Assembly (NCBI GenBank): GCA_030263295.1
Contig: SZOS01000008.1
Span: 1 to 64,000 of the forward strand
Reading direction: 5' to 3'
Source of the DNA: Dokdonella_A sp014338185
Lineage (GTDB): Bacteria; Pseudomonadota; Gammaproteobacteria; Xanthomonadales; Rhodanobacteraceae
Length of the DNA stretch: 64,000 bases
Below are positions 35,445-44,550 of the stretch, piece by piece (the first letter of the stretch is position 1; every line of letters starts with the position of its first letter). The notes beneath the pieces were generated by a model, which saw nothing but the letters and a program-made list of their open reading frames with translations, searched no databases and had not been told where the DNA came from. Position numbers and translations under genes: made by a program.

Positions 35445-36419
35445 TCAGGGCTGGGCGCGCTCCGCGAGCGCGGCTGCGCTGCCGAACAGCTTCAGGTGCG
35501 CGACGTTGCCGCGCCGGAACTGGGCCAAGTCGATCTCGTTGCCGTCGGCATGCACCTGCACGCCGCCGCTGTTGCCCAGGCTCAGGCTGAGGACGCCGTC
35601 GCTGCGGTACTCATGCACCGAGCCGGCCGGCAGCATCGCGTACTCGAGCTTGCGACCATCGGCCGCGGACACTTCGACCCAGCTCGGTTCGGCCAGGCGC
35701 AGCACGAGCACATGCGCGCCTACGCTGGCGGCCGCGGGTGCCACGGCTGGTGGTTCGGGCAGGCGCGGCGCTTCGACCAGCTGGAACGGCGTCATCGACG
35801 CCACGATGGGCTCCTGCAGCACGGCCGCCGCGGCGCTGCCCTCAGCGTCCGTGGCGGAGGTCGCAGGCGCGCTGTCCTGGTTGCCGTGGCCATGCGTGCT
35901 GTCGGCCACGAATGCGCCGGCCGTGGCGGGAGCCGCCAGCGGCGCCGGGGGATCCAGCGGCGTGATGCGCGTGAAATCCTGGCGCAGGCCGCCATGGGTG
36001 GCCAGCCACACCGCCGGAACGACGATCAAGGCGGTCAGCGTGAGGTAGGTTGCGCTGGCGGAATAGCGCTCGAACAGGTAGCGCGAGCGCGAGATCGTGC
36101 CCGTTGCGACCAGTGGCGCAACCTGCGAGTTGGCGTCGGCCACGCGCAGCGCCTCCTCGACCGGCACGCCCACCAGTGCCGCGTAGCTGCGCAAGTAGCC
36201 GCGCAGGAATACCGCATCGTTGATGCCGGCATAGTCGTCGCGCTCGAGGCGTTCGACCAGCTGCTGCGGCAGGCGCAGCTGGCCGGCGACTTCGGCCGCG
36301 CCCCAGTCGCGTGCCTCGCGCGCCGCGCGCAGGCGCTCGCCCAACGAGGACTGCCCGGTAGCGGGCATCCTGAACTCGGTCACGGCTGCATCGTCGTGGA
36401 TTGGTTGCACGGTCGTCAC
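35445..36419 (-). CDS. rodZ: RodZ-like cell-shape protein (HTH plus DUF4115), 324 aa
   Basis: The cytoplasmic HTH (LGERLRAAREARDWGAAEVA through VFLRGYLRSYAAL, about residues 25-90) is followed by a membrane helix (TLTALIVVPAVWLA, near 130), a Pro/Ala-rich linker and a C-terminal DUF4115 beta domain (LVLRLAEPSWVEVSAADG). It links MreB to the cell-wall machinery. No ATG has a good ribosome site; GTG at 36419 is preceded by GAGGAAG with 5 bp spacing and is chosen. The following gap (35229-35444) holds nothing clear. Confidence 0.92.
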   Translation of the reverse strand: MTTVQPIHDDAAVTEFRMPATGQSSLGERLRAAREARDWGAAEVAGQLRLPQQLVERLERDDYAGINDAVFLRGYLRSYAALVGVPVEEALRVADANSQVAPLVATGTISRSRYLFERYSASATYLTLTALIVVPAVWLATHGGLRQDFTRITPLDPPAPLAAPATAGAFVADSTHGHGNQDSAPATSATDAEGSAAAAVLQEPIVASMTPFQLVEAPRLPEPPAVAPAAASVGAHVLVLRLAEPSWVEVSAADGRKLEYAMLPAGSVHEYRSDGVLSLSLGNSGGVQVHADGNEIDLAQFRRGNVAHLKLFGSAAALAERAQP

Positions 36420-36663
36420 GTCAACTTCCTCGCGCCGCGGCGACGCCACCCGGTCGCTCGCTGCCTGGATTCGGTAGTCGATCCGCTGTATCCCGACAGC
36501 GGACCCGCTGTGGCCTTCCCTTGCCGTGCCGGACTGCGCCCTTCGTGGCGGTCCATGGATCGGAACGGTTCACTCCAAGCCGCCGCACACCCGCAGCGAC
36601 CCTTGCCTCCGCCGCGTGCCGCCCGTGCCTGGGCGATCGCACGAGGCGCCCCGCCATCACCTG

Positions 36664-37440
36664 TCAGCCCTGCGCGCCGAGCGACAACGCCTCGCGCGAC
36701 TTCGGGAACTCGCGCAGCAGCCTGCGTGAGTACTCGCTGGCACCCTTGGCATTGCCCAGGCGCAACTCGATGTTGCGGCCAAGCAGCAACGCCCCCGGCT
36801 GCGTACGTCCCACCGCCTCGTAACGTTGCAGGAACGCGCGCGCATTGAGGTATTCACCCTTGTCGTAGAGCACGCTGCTCAGCGCCAGCAGCGCGGCATC
36901 CTCGTTGGGGGTCAACGCCAGCGCGCGCCGCAACATCGTTTCGGCCTCGTCGCGCTTGCCCGCTTGCAGCAGGCAGGTGCCGGCGTTGCTCATCGCCAGC
37001 GCGGGCGTGTCGTAGAACGGATCGGCCAGCGCCTTCTTGAAATGCTCCTGCGCCTGCGCGTAATGGCCCTGCGAGCACAGGAAGCGACCGTAGTTGTTGT
37101 TCTCGGCGCCACCCTTGGGTTTGAGCTGGGCCGCGCGGCGGTAATGCTCCTCGGCCTTGGGCAGGTCGTTGATGCTTTCGTACAGCACCGCGATCACGGT
37201 GTGCGCGTCCACGTAGTCGGGATCGAACTGCAGCGCCTTGTTGAGCTTCTCCAACGCCACCTCGGTCTTGCCCTGCTGCAGGTACTTCTGCCCGAGCTCG
37301 GTATGGATGCGCGCGGCCTCGGTGCGTTCGCTGTTCACGTCGCGCTTCTTCACCGGCGCCGACGCGGACGGGCCGCAAGCGCCGAGCGAAAGGCTCGACA
37401 GCGCGATCGCGATGGCCCACAACACTGCCTCAAGCCGCAT
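36664..37440 (-). CDS. pilF: Type IV pilus biogenesis lipoprotein PilF/PilW (TPR), 258 aa
   Basis: The lipobox LSLGAC (Cys 22) is followed by six TPR units (AARIHTELGQKYLQQGKTEV, PDYVDAHTVIAVLYESI, AENNNYGRFLCSQGHY and later). PilF/PilW is the pilotin that localises and assembles the PilQ secretin. Its start overlaps rlmN's end by 11 bp, the usual rlmN-pilF order. ATG 37440 is the only start giving the lipoprotein signal. Confidence 0.95.
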   Translation of the reverse strand: MRLEAVLWAIAIALSSLSLGACGPSASAPVKKRDVNSERTEAARIHTELGQKYLQQGKTEVALEKLNKALQFDPDYVDAHTVIAVLYESINDLPKAEEHYRRAAQLKPKGGAENNNYGRFLCSQGHYAQAQEHFKKALADPFYDTPALAMSNAGTCLLQAGKRDEAETMLRRALALTPNEDAALLALSSVLYDKGEYLNARAFLQRYEAVGRTQPGALLLGRNIELRLGNAKGASEYSRRLLREFPKSREALSLGAQG

Positions 37441-38611
37441 CGACCGCACCTCCTTCGAGCCGGCGCCGGAACTCCTGCTGGCGCCGCGTGCGGTCCACCA
37501 CCTGGCCCTTGAGCTGGCCACAGGCCGCGTCGATGTCGTCGCCGCGCGTGCGTCGCACCATGGTGAGCACGCCGGCATCGAGCAAGAGCTTCTGGAACGC
37601 ACGGATGACCGTCTCGTCGGAACGCTCGAACTGCGTGCCATGGAAGCTGTTGAACGGGATCAGGTTGACCTTGGACGGCACCTTGCGCATGAGCTTGATG
37701 AGCTGGCGCGCGTGCGCCGGCTGGTCGTTGACGCCCTTGAGCATCGTGTATTCGAACGTGATCGTGGTGCGCGGCCGGCGCTGGGTGTAGCGCACGCAGG
37801 CATCGAGCAGTGCCTGGATCGGGTATTTGCGGTTGATCGGCATGAGCTCGCTGCGCAGTTCGTCGTTGGGCGCGTGCAGCGACACCGCCAGCGACACGTC
37901 GGCGACCTCGCCGAGGCGGTCGATCATCGGCACCAGGCCCGCGGTCGACAGCGTGACGCGCTTGTTGGCCAGGCCGAAACCGAGGTCGTCGCGCATCACG
38001 CTCATCGCGGTCACGACGTTGTCGAAGTTGAGCAGCGGCTCACCCATGCCCATCATGACCACGTTGGTGAGCTTGCGCTGGTGGTGCGGCACGTTGCCGA
38101 GGTGGCGCGCGGCGATCCACACCTGGCCGGTGATCTCGGCCGCGGACAGGTTGCGGTTGAAACCCTGCGCACCGGTCGAGCAGAACTGGCAGGCAAGCGC
38201 GCAGCCGACCTGCGAGGACACGCACAAGGTCCCGCGCGAGGTCTCCGGGATGAACACCGCCTCGATTGCATTGCCGCCGTCCATGCCCAGCAGCCACTTG
38301 TGGGTGCCGTCGCTGGCCTGCTTCTCGAAGATCGTGTTGGGCGGCACGATGTCGATCGACTGCGCGAGCTTGTGCTGCAGCGCCTTGCCGATGTCGCTCA
38401 TCTGCGCGAAGTCGGTGACGTGGCGGTGGTACACCCACTTCATGACCTGGTCGGCGCGCCATGGCTGCTCGCCCAGTTGCACGAACAGCGCACGCAGGCC
38501 GTTGCGGTCGTGGTCGAACAGGTTCGGCCGTGCCGGTGCCGCGGCCGCCGCCGCGCGCGCCGCGGCGGCGGCGGACACTCGGGCGGCAGGGGCTGGCACG
38601 GGTGCGGTCAT
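37430..38611 (-). CDS. rlmN: 23S rRNA/tRNA adenine-C2 methyltransferase RlmN, 393 aa
   Basis: Radical-SAM enzyme methylating A2503 of 23S rRNA and A37 of some tRNAs. The cluster ligands are in CALACQFC (C-x3-C-x2-C), with VMMGMGEPLLNFDNV and the C-terminal methyl-carrying Cys region (TRGDDIDAACGQL). An unusual Ala/Pro-rich N-terminal extension (about 35 residues) precedes FDHDRNGLRALFVQLGEQPW. The start at 38611 is the last ATG before the conserved part. Confidence 0.96.
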   Translation of the reverse strand: MTAPVPAPAARVSAAAAARAAAAAAPARPNLFDHDRNGLRALFVQLGEQPWRADQVMKWVYHRHVTDFAQMSDIGKALQHKLAQSIDIVPPNTIFEKQASDGTHKWLLGMDGGNAIEAVFIPETSRGTLCVSSQVGCALACQFCSTGAQGFNRNLSAAEITGQVWIAARHLGNVPHHQRKLTNVVMMGMGEPLLNFDNVVTAMSVMRDDLGFGLANKRVTLSTAGLVPMIDRLGEVADVSLAVSLHAPNDELRSELMPINRKYPIQALLDACVRYTQRRPRTTITFEYTMLKGVNDQPAHARQLIKLMRKVPSKVNLIPFNSFHGTQFERSDETVIRAFQKLLLDAGVLTMVRRTRGDDIDAACGQLKGQVVDRTRRQQEFRRRLEGGAVDAA

Positions 38612-38621
38612 GGTCCCGAAC

Positions 38622-39047
38622 TTAGCGCGAACAGAGCTCGGCGTCGGTGAAGAAGTACGCGATTTCGGTCCTGGCCGTATCGGCGCCGTCGGAGCCATGC
38701 ACCGCATTGGCGTCGATGGACTGGGCGAAATCGGCGCGGATCGTGCCGGGTGCCGCGTCCTTGGGATTGGTCGCGCCCATGAGCTCGCGGTTCCTGGCGA
38801 TGGCGTTTTCGCCTTCCAGCGCCTGGATCATCACCGGGCCCGAGATCATGAACTCGACCAGCGGCTTGAAGAACGGCCGTTCGCGATGCACCGCGTAGAA
38901 GCCTTCGGCGTCGGCGCGCGAGAGCTGCTTCATCTTGGCGGCGACGATGCGCAGCCCGGCCTTTTCGAAGCGTGAATAGATTTCGCCGATCACGTTCTTG
39001 GCGACCGCGTCGGGTTTGATGATGGAAAGGGTGCGCTCCAGCGCCAT
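38622..39047 (-). CDS. ndk: Nucleoside diphosphate kinase, 141 aa
   Basis: Balances NTP pools by phosphate transfer through a phospho-His intermediate. ERTLSIIKPDAVAKNVIG and the active site NAVHGSD (H117, as in E. coli) are intact. The length is typical. It is 10 bp upstream of rlmN on the same strand, so the order ndk-rlmN-pilF is one unit. Confidence 0.98.
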   Translation of the reverse strand: MALERTLSIIKPDAVAKNVIGEIYSRFEKAGLRIVAAKMKQLSRADAEGFYAVHRERPFFKPLVEFMISGPVMIQALEGENAIARNRELMGATNPKDAAPGTIRADFAQSIDANAVHGSDGADTARTEIAYFFTDAELCSR

Positions 39048-39237
39048 GAGCCGGTGTCTCCACAGTGGATTGTCAGGGGTGCGCCCGCAGGGCGCGCGAT
39101 GGGCCAAAACCGCGCCAATCCGCAGACTTGGACCACATTATCAGTGCGGATTCTAGCGAAAGCGCGCGCGCTTGTGCACTCCGTCGCGCGAGTTTTCCCG
39201 CAGGCGTTTGACCGCCACCACGAGCGGCGCCTACCAT

Positions 39238-39253
39238 TCAAACGATCGTTTGA
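39238..39253. promoter_or_regulatory. Perfect 16-bp palindrome TCAAACGATCGTTTGA, PsrA-type operator
   Basis: It lies 23 bp before the TetR-type start. The core CAAAC-N4-GTTTG fits the (G/C)AAAC-N2-4-GTTT(G/C) pattern known for PsrA, the fatty-acid-responsive TetR repressor of pseudomonads. The expected role is autorepression and control of the downstream fad genes, relieved by long-chain fatty acids. Confidence 0.8.
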
Positions 39254-39276
39254 TCCGCGGCGACGCCCTTGCCCCC

Positions 39277-39894
39277 ATGACCCAACCCGGTTTCTCGACC
39301 CGCGAGCGCATCCTCGGCGCGGCCGAAGTCCTGTTCGCGCGCCATGGATTCGCCGGCGCCTCGCTGCGCCAGGTCACGGCGGGTGCGCGCGTCAACCTCG
39401 CCGCGGTGCACTACCACTTCGGCTCCAAGGAAGGGCTGATAGAAGAGGTGTTCCGGCGCCGCCTCGACCAGCTCAACCGCGAGCGCCTGGCCGCGCTGGC
39501 GCGCGTCGCCGAGCGTGGCAATGCCAGCCTCGAAGACGTGCTCGATGCCTTCATCCGCCCTGCCCTCGAACAGTCGCTGGAGGCCCACGGCGGCGGCGCG
39601 TTCGTGCGCGTGCTGGCGCGCGCCTACGCCGAGCACGACGAGCGCCTGCGCCGCTTCCTGTCCGAGAACTATGGCCATGTGCTGCGTGAATTTGCCAGTG
39701 TTTTCATGCGTTTGTTGCCACATCTGGACAAGGAACGGCTGTACTGGCGGCTCGACATCATCGCCGGCGCGGTGACCTATGCGATGGCCGATTTCGGCAT
39801 CGTCAAACGCCGCAGCACCACCAGCGAGGAGACCCATCGCCGCCAGGCCGTGACCCACCTCATCGCCTTCGCCGCTGCCGGCCTGCGCGCATGA
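39277..39894 (+). CDS. TetR-family regulator, PsrA-like, 205 aa
   Basis: The N-terminal TetR HTH is STRERILGAAEVLFARHGFAG to VNLAAVHYHFGSKEGLIEEV (residues 6-55). The C-terminal ligand-binding domain (LLPHLDKERLYWRLDIIAGA) resembles PsrA/FadR-type TetR proteins. ATG 39277 is chosen from the HTH position. It lies directly after the PsrA-type palindrome and 67 bp before fadN, so it is the probable fatty-acid-responsive repressor of the operon. Confidence 0.88.
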   Translation: MTQPGFSTRERILGAAEVLFARHGFAGASLRQVTAGARVNLAAVHYHFGSKEGLIEEVFRRRLDQLNRERLAALARVAERGNASLEDVLDAFIRPALEQSLEAHGGGAFVRVLARAYAEHDERLRRFLSENYGHVLREFASVFMRLLPHLDKERLYWRLDIIAGAVTYAMADFGIVKRRSTTSEETHRRQAVTHLIAFAAAGLRA

Positions 39895-39961
39895 GCGCGC
39901 GCGCCGCACGCAGCTTCACTCATCCCCCGATCCATCCTTGCATTCCACACCGGAGCCAGCC

Positions 39962-42337
39962 ATGAACCATCCGCCCCTTCGCATCCGCCAAGCCGCGGTC
40001 CTCGGCGCCGGCGTGATGGGCGCGCAGATCGCCGCCCATCTCGCCAACGCCGGAGTCGCCACCTTGCTGTTCGACCTGCCGGCCAAGGAAGGCGACAAGA
40101 GCGGCATCGTGCACAAGGCGCTGGCCAACCTTGGCAAGCTCTCGCCGGCGCCGCTGGCCAGCAAGGCGGTGGCGGCGACGATCCGCGCGGCCAACTACGA
40201 CGAGCACCTGGACGCGCTGCACGATTGCGACCTCATCATCGAGGCGATCGCCGAGCGGCTCGACTGGAAGCTCGATCTTTACAAGAAGATTGCTCCGCAT
40301 GTATCTGATTCTGCAATAGTTGCAAGCAATACTTCCGGCCTGCCCATCAATACCTTGGCCAGCGCGCTGCCGAGTGCGATGCGGCCGCGCTTCACCGGCA
40401 TCCATTTCTTCAACCCGCCACGCTACATGCACCTGGTCGAGCTCACGCCCGACAGCCAGACCGATCCGGCCGTGCTCGCGGGCCTGGAAGCGTTCCTCAC
40501 CACCACGCTGGGCAAGGGCGTGGTGTATGCCAAGGACACGCCCAACTTCATCGGCAACCGCATCGGCGTGTTCTCGATCCTCGCCACCATCCACCACACC
40601 GCACAGTTCGGCCTCCCCTTCGACCTCGTCGATGCACTCACCGGTCCCGCGATCGGCCGGCCCAAGTCGGCCACCTACCGCACCGCCGACGTAGTCGGGC
40701 TGGACACGATGGCGCACGTGATCAAGACCATGGCCGATACGCTCGCCGACGATCCCTGGCATGCCCATTTCGCCACTCCGGCATGGCTGGGCGCACTGGT
40801 GGACAAGGGGGCGCTGGGCCAGAAGAGTGGTGCAGGCATCTACACCAAGCGGGGCAAGGACATCCTCGTGCTCGATCTCGCGCGCCAGGACTACGTGGCC
40901 AGCGGCGCGCAGCCATCGGCCGAGGTCGCCGCGATCCTTGCGATCAAGGACCCGACCGAGCAGTTCGCGCGGTTGCGTGCGTCGGCCGACCCGCAGGCGC
41001 AGTTCCTGTGGGCGATGTTCCGCGACCTGTTCCACTACAGCGCGTTCCACCTGCAGTCGATCGCACAAACCGCGCGCGACGTCGACCTGGCGATCCGCTG
41101 GGGCTATGGCTGGAAGCTCGGCCCGTTCGAGACCTGGCAGGCGGCCGGCTGGCGCCAGGTCGCGCAGTGGATCAGCGAGGACATCGCCGCGGGCAAGGCC
41201 ATGAGCAAGGCGCCGCTGCCGGCCTGGGTCGCTGCGGTCGACGGCGTGCATCATGCCGAAGGTTCGTGGGCCCCGACCGGCGCCCGCTATGAGCCACGCT
41301 CGAACCACCCGGTGTATGCGCGGCAGTTGTTCCCCGATCCACTGCTGGGCGAGCGTCCGGCCAGCGGTACCACGCTGTGGGAGAACGATGGCGTGCGGCT
41401 GTGGACGCTCGGCGATGACGGAGTCGGCATCCTCTCGTTCAAGACCAAGATGAACACGGTCAACGATGCGGTGCTCGACGGCATCCAGCATGCGCTCGAC
41501 CACGCCGAGCGTGCGCTCAAGGCGGTGGTGGTCTGGCAGGCTTCGGACAAGGCGTTCTCGGCCGGCGCCGACCTCAAGGGCATGCTCGGCTTCGTGCAGG
41601 GCGGGCAGATCGCGCGCCTGGAGTCGATGATCGCCAACTTCCAGTTCACCAGCCAGCGCATCAAGTACGCGCTGGTGCCGGTGGTGGCGGCCGTGCGCGG
41701 CCTCGCGCTCGGCGGCGGCTGCGAGTTCCAGATGCACTGCGCACGCACGGTGGCGGCGCTGGAAAGCTACATCGGCCTGGTCGAGGCGGGCGTGGGCCTG
41801 CTGCCCGCGGGCGGCGGCCTCAAGGAAATCGCGGTGCGCGCCGCGCAACGCGCCCACGACGGCGATGTGTTCCCCGAGATCAAGCGCATGTTCGAGACCG
41901 TGGCGCAGGCCAAGACCTCGGGCAGCGCGCTGGAAGCCAAGGAACTGGGCCTGCTGCGCCCCGACGACGTGGTCGTGTTCAACAGCTTCGAGCTGCTGTA
42001 CGTGGCCAAGCGCGTGGCCGCGGCGATGGCCGATGCGGGCTACCGTCCGCCGCCACCTGCACAACAGGTCGGCGTGGCCGGCGATGTGGGCCTGGCCACG
42101 CTGCGCATGATGCTGGTCAACATGCTCGAGGGCCGCTTCATCTCGGCCCACGACGATGTGATCGCCACGCGCATCGGCGACGTGCTGTGTGGTGGCCGCA
42201 TCGAGCGCGGCAGCCAGGTCGACGAGCAGTGGCTGCTCGACCTGGAACGACGCCATTTCTTCGAACTGGCGCAGATGCCCAAGACCCAGGAGCGCATCGC
42301 GCACACGCTCGCCACCGGCAAGCCGCTGCGCAACTAG
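39962..42337 (+). CDS. fadN: 3-hydroxyacyl-CoA dehydrogenase/enoyl-CoA hydratase (FadN type), 791 aa
   Basis: Carries out the second and third steps of beta-oxidation. The NAD-binding dehydrogenase domain is N-terminal (VLGAGVMGAQ, G15-x-G17-x2-G20; IHFFNPPRYMHLVEL), and the hydratase/crotonase domain is C-terminal (FSAGADLKGML, RGLALGGGCEFQMHC). This order is that of FadN/YusL, opposite to E. coli FadB. ATG 39962 follows GGAG; an ATG at 39938 is less likely. A short AT-rich patch with rare codons lies at about 40274-40336. Confidence 0.95.
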   Translation: MNHPPLRIRQAAVLGAGVMGAQIAAHLANAGVATLLFDLPAKEGDKSGIVHKALANLGKLSPAPLASKAVAATIRAANYDEHLDALHDCDLIIEAIAERLDWKLDLYKKIAPHVSDSAIVASNTSGLPINTLASALPSAMRPRFTGIHFFNPPRYMHLVELTPDSQTDPAVLAGLEAFLTTTLGKGVVYAKDTPNFIGNRIGVFSILATIHHTAQFGLPFDLVDALTGPAIGRPKSATYRTADVVGLDTMAHVIKTMADTLADDPWHAHFATPAWLGALVDKGALGQKSGAGIYTKRGKDILVLDLARQDYVASGAQPSAEVAAILAIKDPTEQFARLRASADPQAQFLWAMFRDLFHYSAFHLQSIAQTARDVDLAIRWGYGWKLGPFETWQAAGWRQVAQWISEDIAAGKAMSKAPLPAWVAAVDGVHHAEGSWAPTGARYEPRSNHPVYARQLFPDPLLGERPASGTTLWENDGVRLWTLGDDGVGILSFKTKMNTVNDAVLDGIQHALDHAERALKAVVVWQASDKAFSAGADLKGMLGFVQGGQIARLESMIANFQFTSQRIKYALVPVVAAVRGLALGGGCEFQMHCARTVAALESYIGLVEAGVGLLPAGGGLKEIAVRAAQRAHDGDVFPEIKRMFETVAQAKTSGSALEAKELGLLRPDDVVVFNSFELLYVAKRVAAAMADAGYRPPPPAQQVGVAGDVGLATLRMMLVNMLEGRFISAHDDVIATRIGDVLCGGRIERGSQVDEQWLLDLERRHFFELAQMPKTQERIAHTLATGKPLRN

Positions 42338-42397
42338 TCCGCCTCCCCCACTCATCCAGCATTCCCGCCGCGCGGGAGTGCGCCACCGGGAATCCCC

Positions 42398-43594
42398 ATG
42401 AGCAAGCAAATCCAGGACGCCTACATCGTTTCCACCGTGCGCACGCCCGTCGGCAAGGCGCCGCGCGGCGTGTTCCGCAACACCCGCCCCGACGACCTGC
42501 TCGCGCATGTGCTGCGCGCGGCGCTGGCCCAGGCGCCGGGTGTGGACCCGGCCCGCATCGGCGATGCGATCATCGGTTGCGCGATGCCCGAGGCCGAGCA
42601 AGGCATGAACGTCGCGCGCATCGGCGTGCTGCTGGCCGGCCTGCCCGACAGCCTGCCCGCGGTCACCATCAACCGGTTCTGTTCCTCGGGCCTGCAGGCG
42701 ATTGCGATGGCCGCCGACCGCATCCGGCTCGGCGAGGCCGACCTCATGCTCGCGGGCGGCACCGAATCGATGAGCATGGTGCCGATGATGGGCCACAAGA
42801 TCGCCTTCAACCCGGCCGCGTTCGACAACGAGCATGTCGCGATCGCCTACGGCATGGGCATCACCGCCGAGAAGGTGGCCGAGCGCTGGCAGGTCGGGCG
42901 CGAGGCCCAGGACGAGTTCGCCTACGCCAGCCACCAGAAGGCCCTGGCAGCGATCGCGGCTGGCGAGTTCAACGACGAGATCGTGCCCTTCACGCTCGCC
43001 GACCACTATCCCGACCTGGCCGCGCGCACGGTCCGCGACGACGCGCGCGAGATCGTGCAGGACGAAGGTCCGCGCCACGACACCAGCCCAGCGCTGCTGG
43101 CCAAGCTCAAGCCGGTGTTTCGACTTGGCGGCAGTGTCACTGCGGGCAACTCCTCGCAGATGTCCGACGGGGCGGGCGCGGTGCTGCTGGCCAGCGAGCA
43201 GGCGCTCAAGGACTACCAGCTCACCCCGCTGGCGCGCTTCGTCGGCTTCGCGGTCGCCGGCGTACCGCCCGAAATCATGGGCATCGGCCCGATCGCGGCG
43301 ATTCCCAAGGCGCTCGCGGGCAGCGGCATCGGCAAGGACCAGCTCGACTGGATCGAACTCAACGAGGCCTTCGCCGCGCAGTCGCTCGCGGTGATCCACG
43401 ACCTCGGCCTCGACCCGGCCAAGGTCAATCCGCTCGGTGGCGCGATCGCGCTGGGCCATCCGCTCGGCGCGACCGGCGCGGTCCGCACCGCGACGCTGGT
43501 GCACGGCATGCGCCGGCGCGGGCACAGGTACGGCATGGTCACGATGTGCATCGGCACCGGCATGGGCGCGGCCGGGATCTTCGAGGCGCTGTAG
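42398..43594 (+). CDS. fadA: Acetyl-CoA C-acyltransferase (thiolase), 398 aa
   Basis: Final beta-oxidation step. The nucleophile C95 is in NRFCSSGLQAI, with the glycine-rich NPLGGAIALGHPLGATGAVR and the general base Cys in TMCIGTGMGAA. It follows fadN by 60 bp with a GGGAATCCCC stretch in between, forming the fadN-fadA pair. Confidence 0.96.
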   Translation: MSKQIQDAYIVSTVRTPVGKAPRGVFRNTRPDDLLAHVLRAALAQAPGVDPARIGDAIIGCAMPEAEQGMNVARIGVLLAGLPDSLPAVTINRFCSSGLQAIAMAADRIRLGEADLMLAGGTESMSMVPMMGHKIAFNPAAFDNEHVAIAYGMGITAEKVAERWQVGREAQDEFAYASHQKALAAIAAGEFNDEIVPFTLADHYPDLAARTVRDDAREIVQDEGPRHDTSPALLAKLKPVFRLGGSVTAGNSSQMSDGAGAVLLASEQALKDYQLTPLARFVGFAVAGVPPEIMGIGPIAAIPKALAGSGIGKDQLDWIELNEAFAAQSLAVIHDLGLDPAKVNPLGGAIALGHPLGATGAVRTATLVHGMRRRGHRYGMVTMCIGTGMGAAGIFEAL

Positions 43595-43601
43595 GCGCGC
43601 C

Positions 43602-44534
43602 ATGGCCGGACACGGCATCCACTGCATCGACACCGGCTTCCATCGTCCGCGCTTCGATGCGAGCTATCTCGTGGTCGAGGGCGGCCGCGCCGCCTTCATC
43701 GACTGCGGCACCAACCATTCGCAACCGCGCCTCATGCATGCACTGGCTGCGGCCGGGCTGGCGCCGGCGGCGGTGGACTGGCTCATCCTCACCCACGTCC
43801 ACCTCGACCATGCCGGCGGCGCCGGCGAACTCATGGCGCGCCTGCCCAATGCGCGCCTGGTGGTGCATCCACGCGGTGCGCGTCACATGATCGACCCGGG
43901 CCAACTGGTTGCCGGTGCCACCGCGGTGTATGGCGAGGCGGAAATGCAGCGCAGCTACGGCAGTCTGCGTCCGGTTCCTGTCGAACGCGTGGTCGAGGCG
44001 CGCGATGGCCATGTGGTCGAACTCGCCGGCCGCGCGCTCGTCTGCATCGACACGCCCGGCCATGCCCGCCACCACAACGCAATCCTCGACGAGCGCAGCG
44101 GCGGGGTGTTCACGGGCGACTGCTTCGGCCTGTCCTACCGCGAATTCGACAGCGCCGACGGTGCCTTCATCCTGCCCACCAGCTCGCCCGTGCAGTTCGA
44201 TCCGGAGGCGATGCACGCTTCGATCGAGCGCGTGCTCGCGCACGCCCCCACGGCGCTGTACCTCACCCACTTCGGCCGCGTCGAGCAGCCACGTCGCCGC
44301 GGCGATGAGCTGCACCTGCAGGTCGATGCGATGGTCGCGATCGCGCAGCGGCATGCCCAGGCCACCGACCGCCATGCCGCGATCAAGGCCGGACTGGCGG
44401 GTCTGTACCTGGAACGGGCGCGCCTGCATGGCTGCACCGTCGATGCCGCGCAGGTCGACGCATGGCTCGATGTCGACATCGAGCTCAACGCCCAGGGCCT
44501 GGGCGTGTGGCTCGACCGCGTGCGCCAAGCCTGA
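43602..44534 (+). CDS. MBL-fold metallo-hydrolase, 310 aa
   Basis: The zinc-binding motif THVHLDH (H65, H67, D69, H70) is followed by further ligands in TPGHARHH and FTGDCFGLSY. C-terminal helices follow. It starts 7 bp after the thiolase gene, so it is probably part of the fad operon. It may hydrolyse a CoA-ester or a lactone by-product. The exact substrate is unknown; glyoxalase II-like thioester hydrolysis is one possibility. Confidence 0.88.
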   Translation: MAGHGIHCIDTGFHRPRFDASYLVVEGGRAAFIDCGTNHSQPRLMHALAAAGLAPAAVDWLILTHVHLDHAGGAGELMARLPNARLVVHPRGARHMIDPGQLVAGATAVYGEAEMQRSYGSLRPVPVERVVEARDGHVVELAGRALVCIDTPGHARHHNAILDERSGGVFTGDCFGLSYREFDSADGAFILPTSSPVQFDPEAMHASIERVLAHAPTALYLTHFGRVEQPRRRGDELHLQVDAMVAIAQRHAQATDRHAAIKAGLAGLYLERARLHGCTVDAAQVDAWLDVDIELNAQGLGVWLDRVRQA

Positions 44535-44550
44535 CGCGCGTGGGCGGGCC

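Noticed and set aside
39920..43633. 1237-aa minus-strand open frame across the fad operon
   Set aside because: An antisense effect of GC-rich codon bias; the plus strand encodes well-known enzymes.
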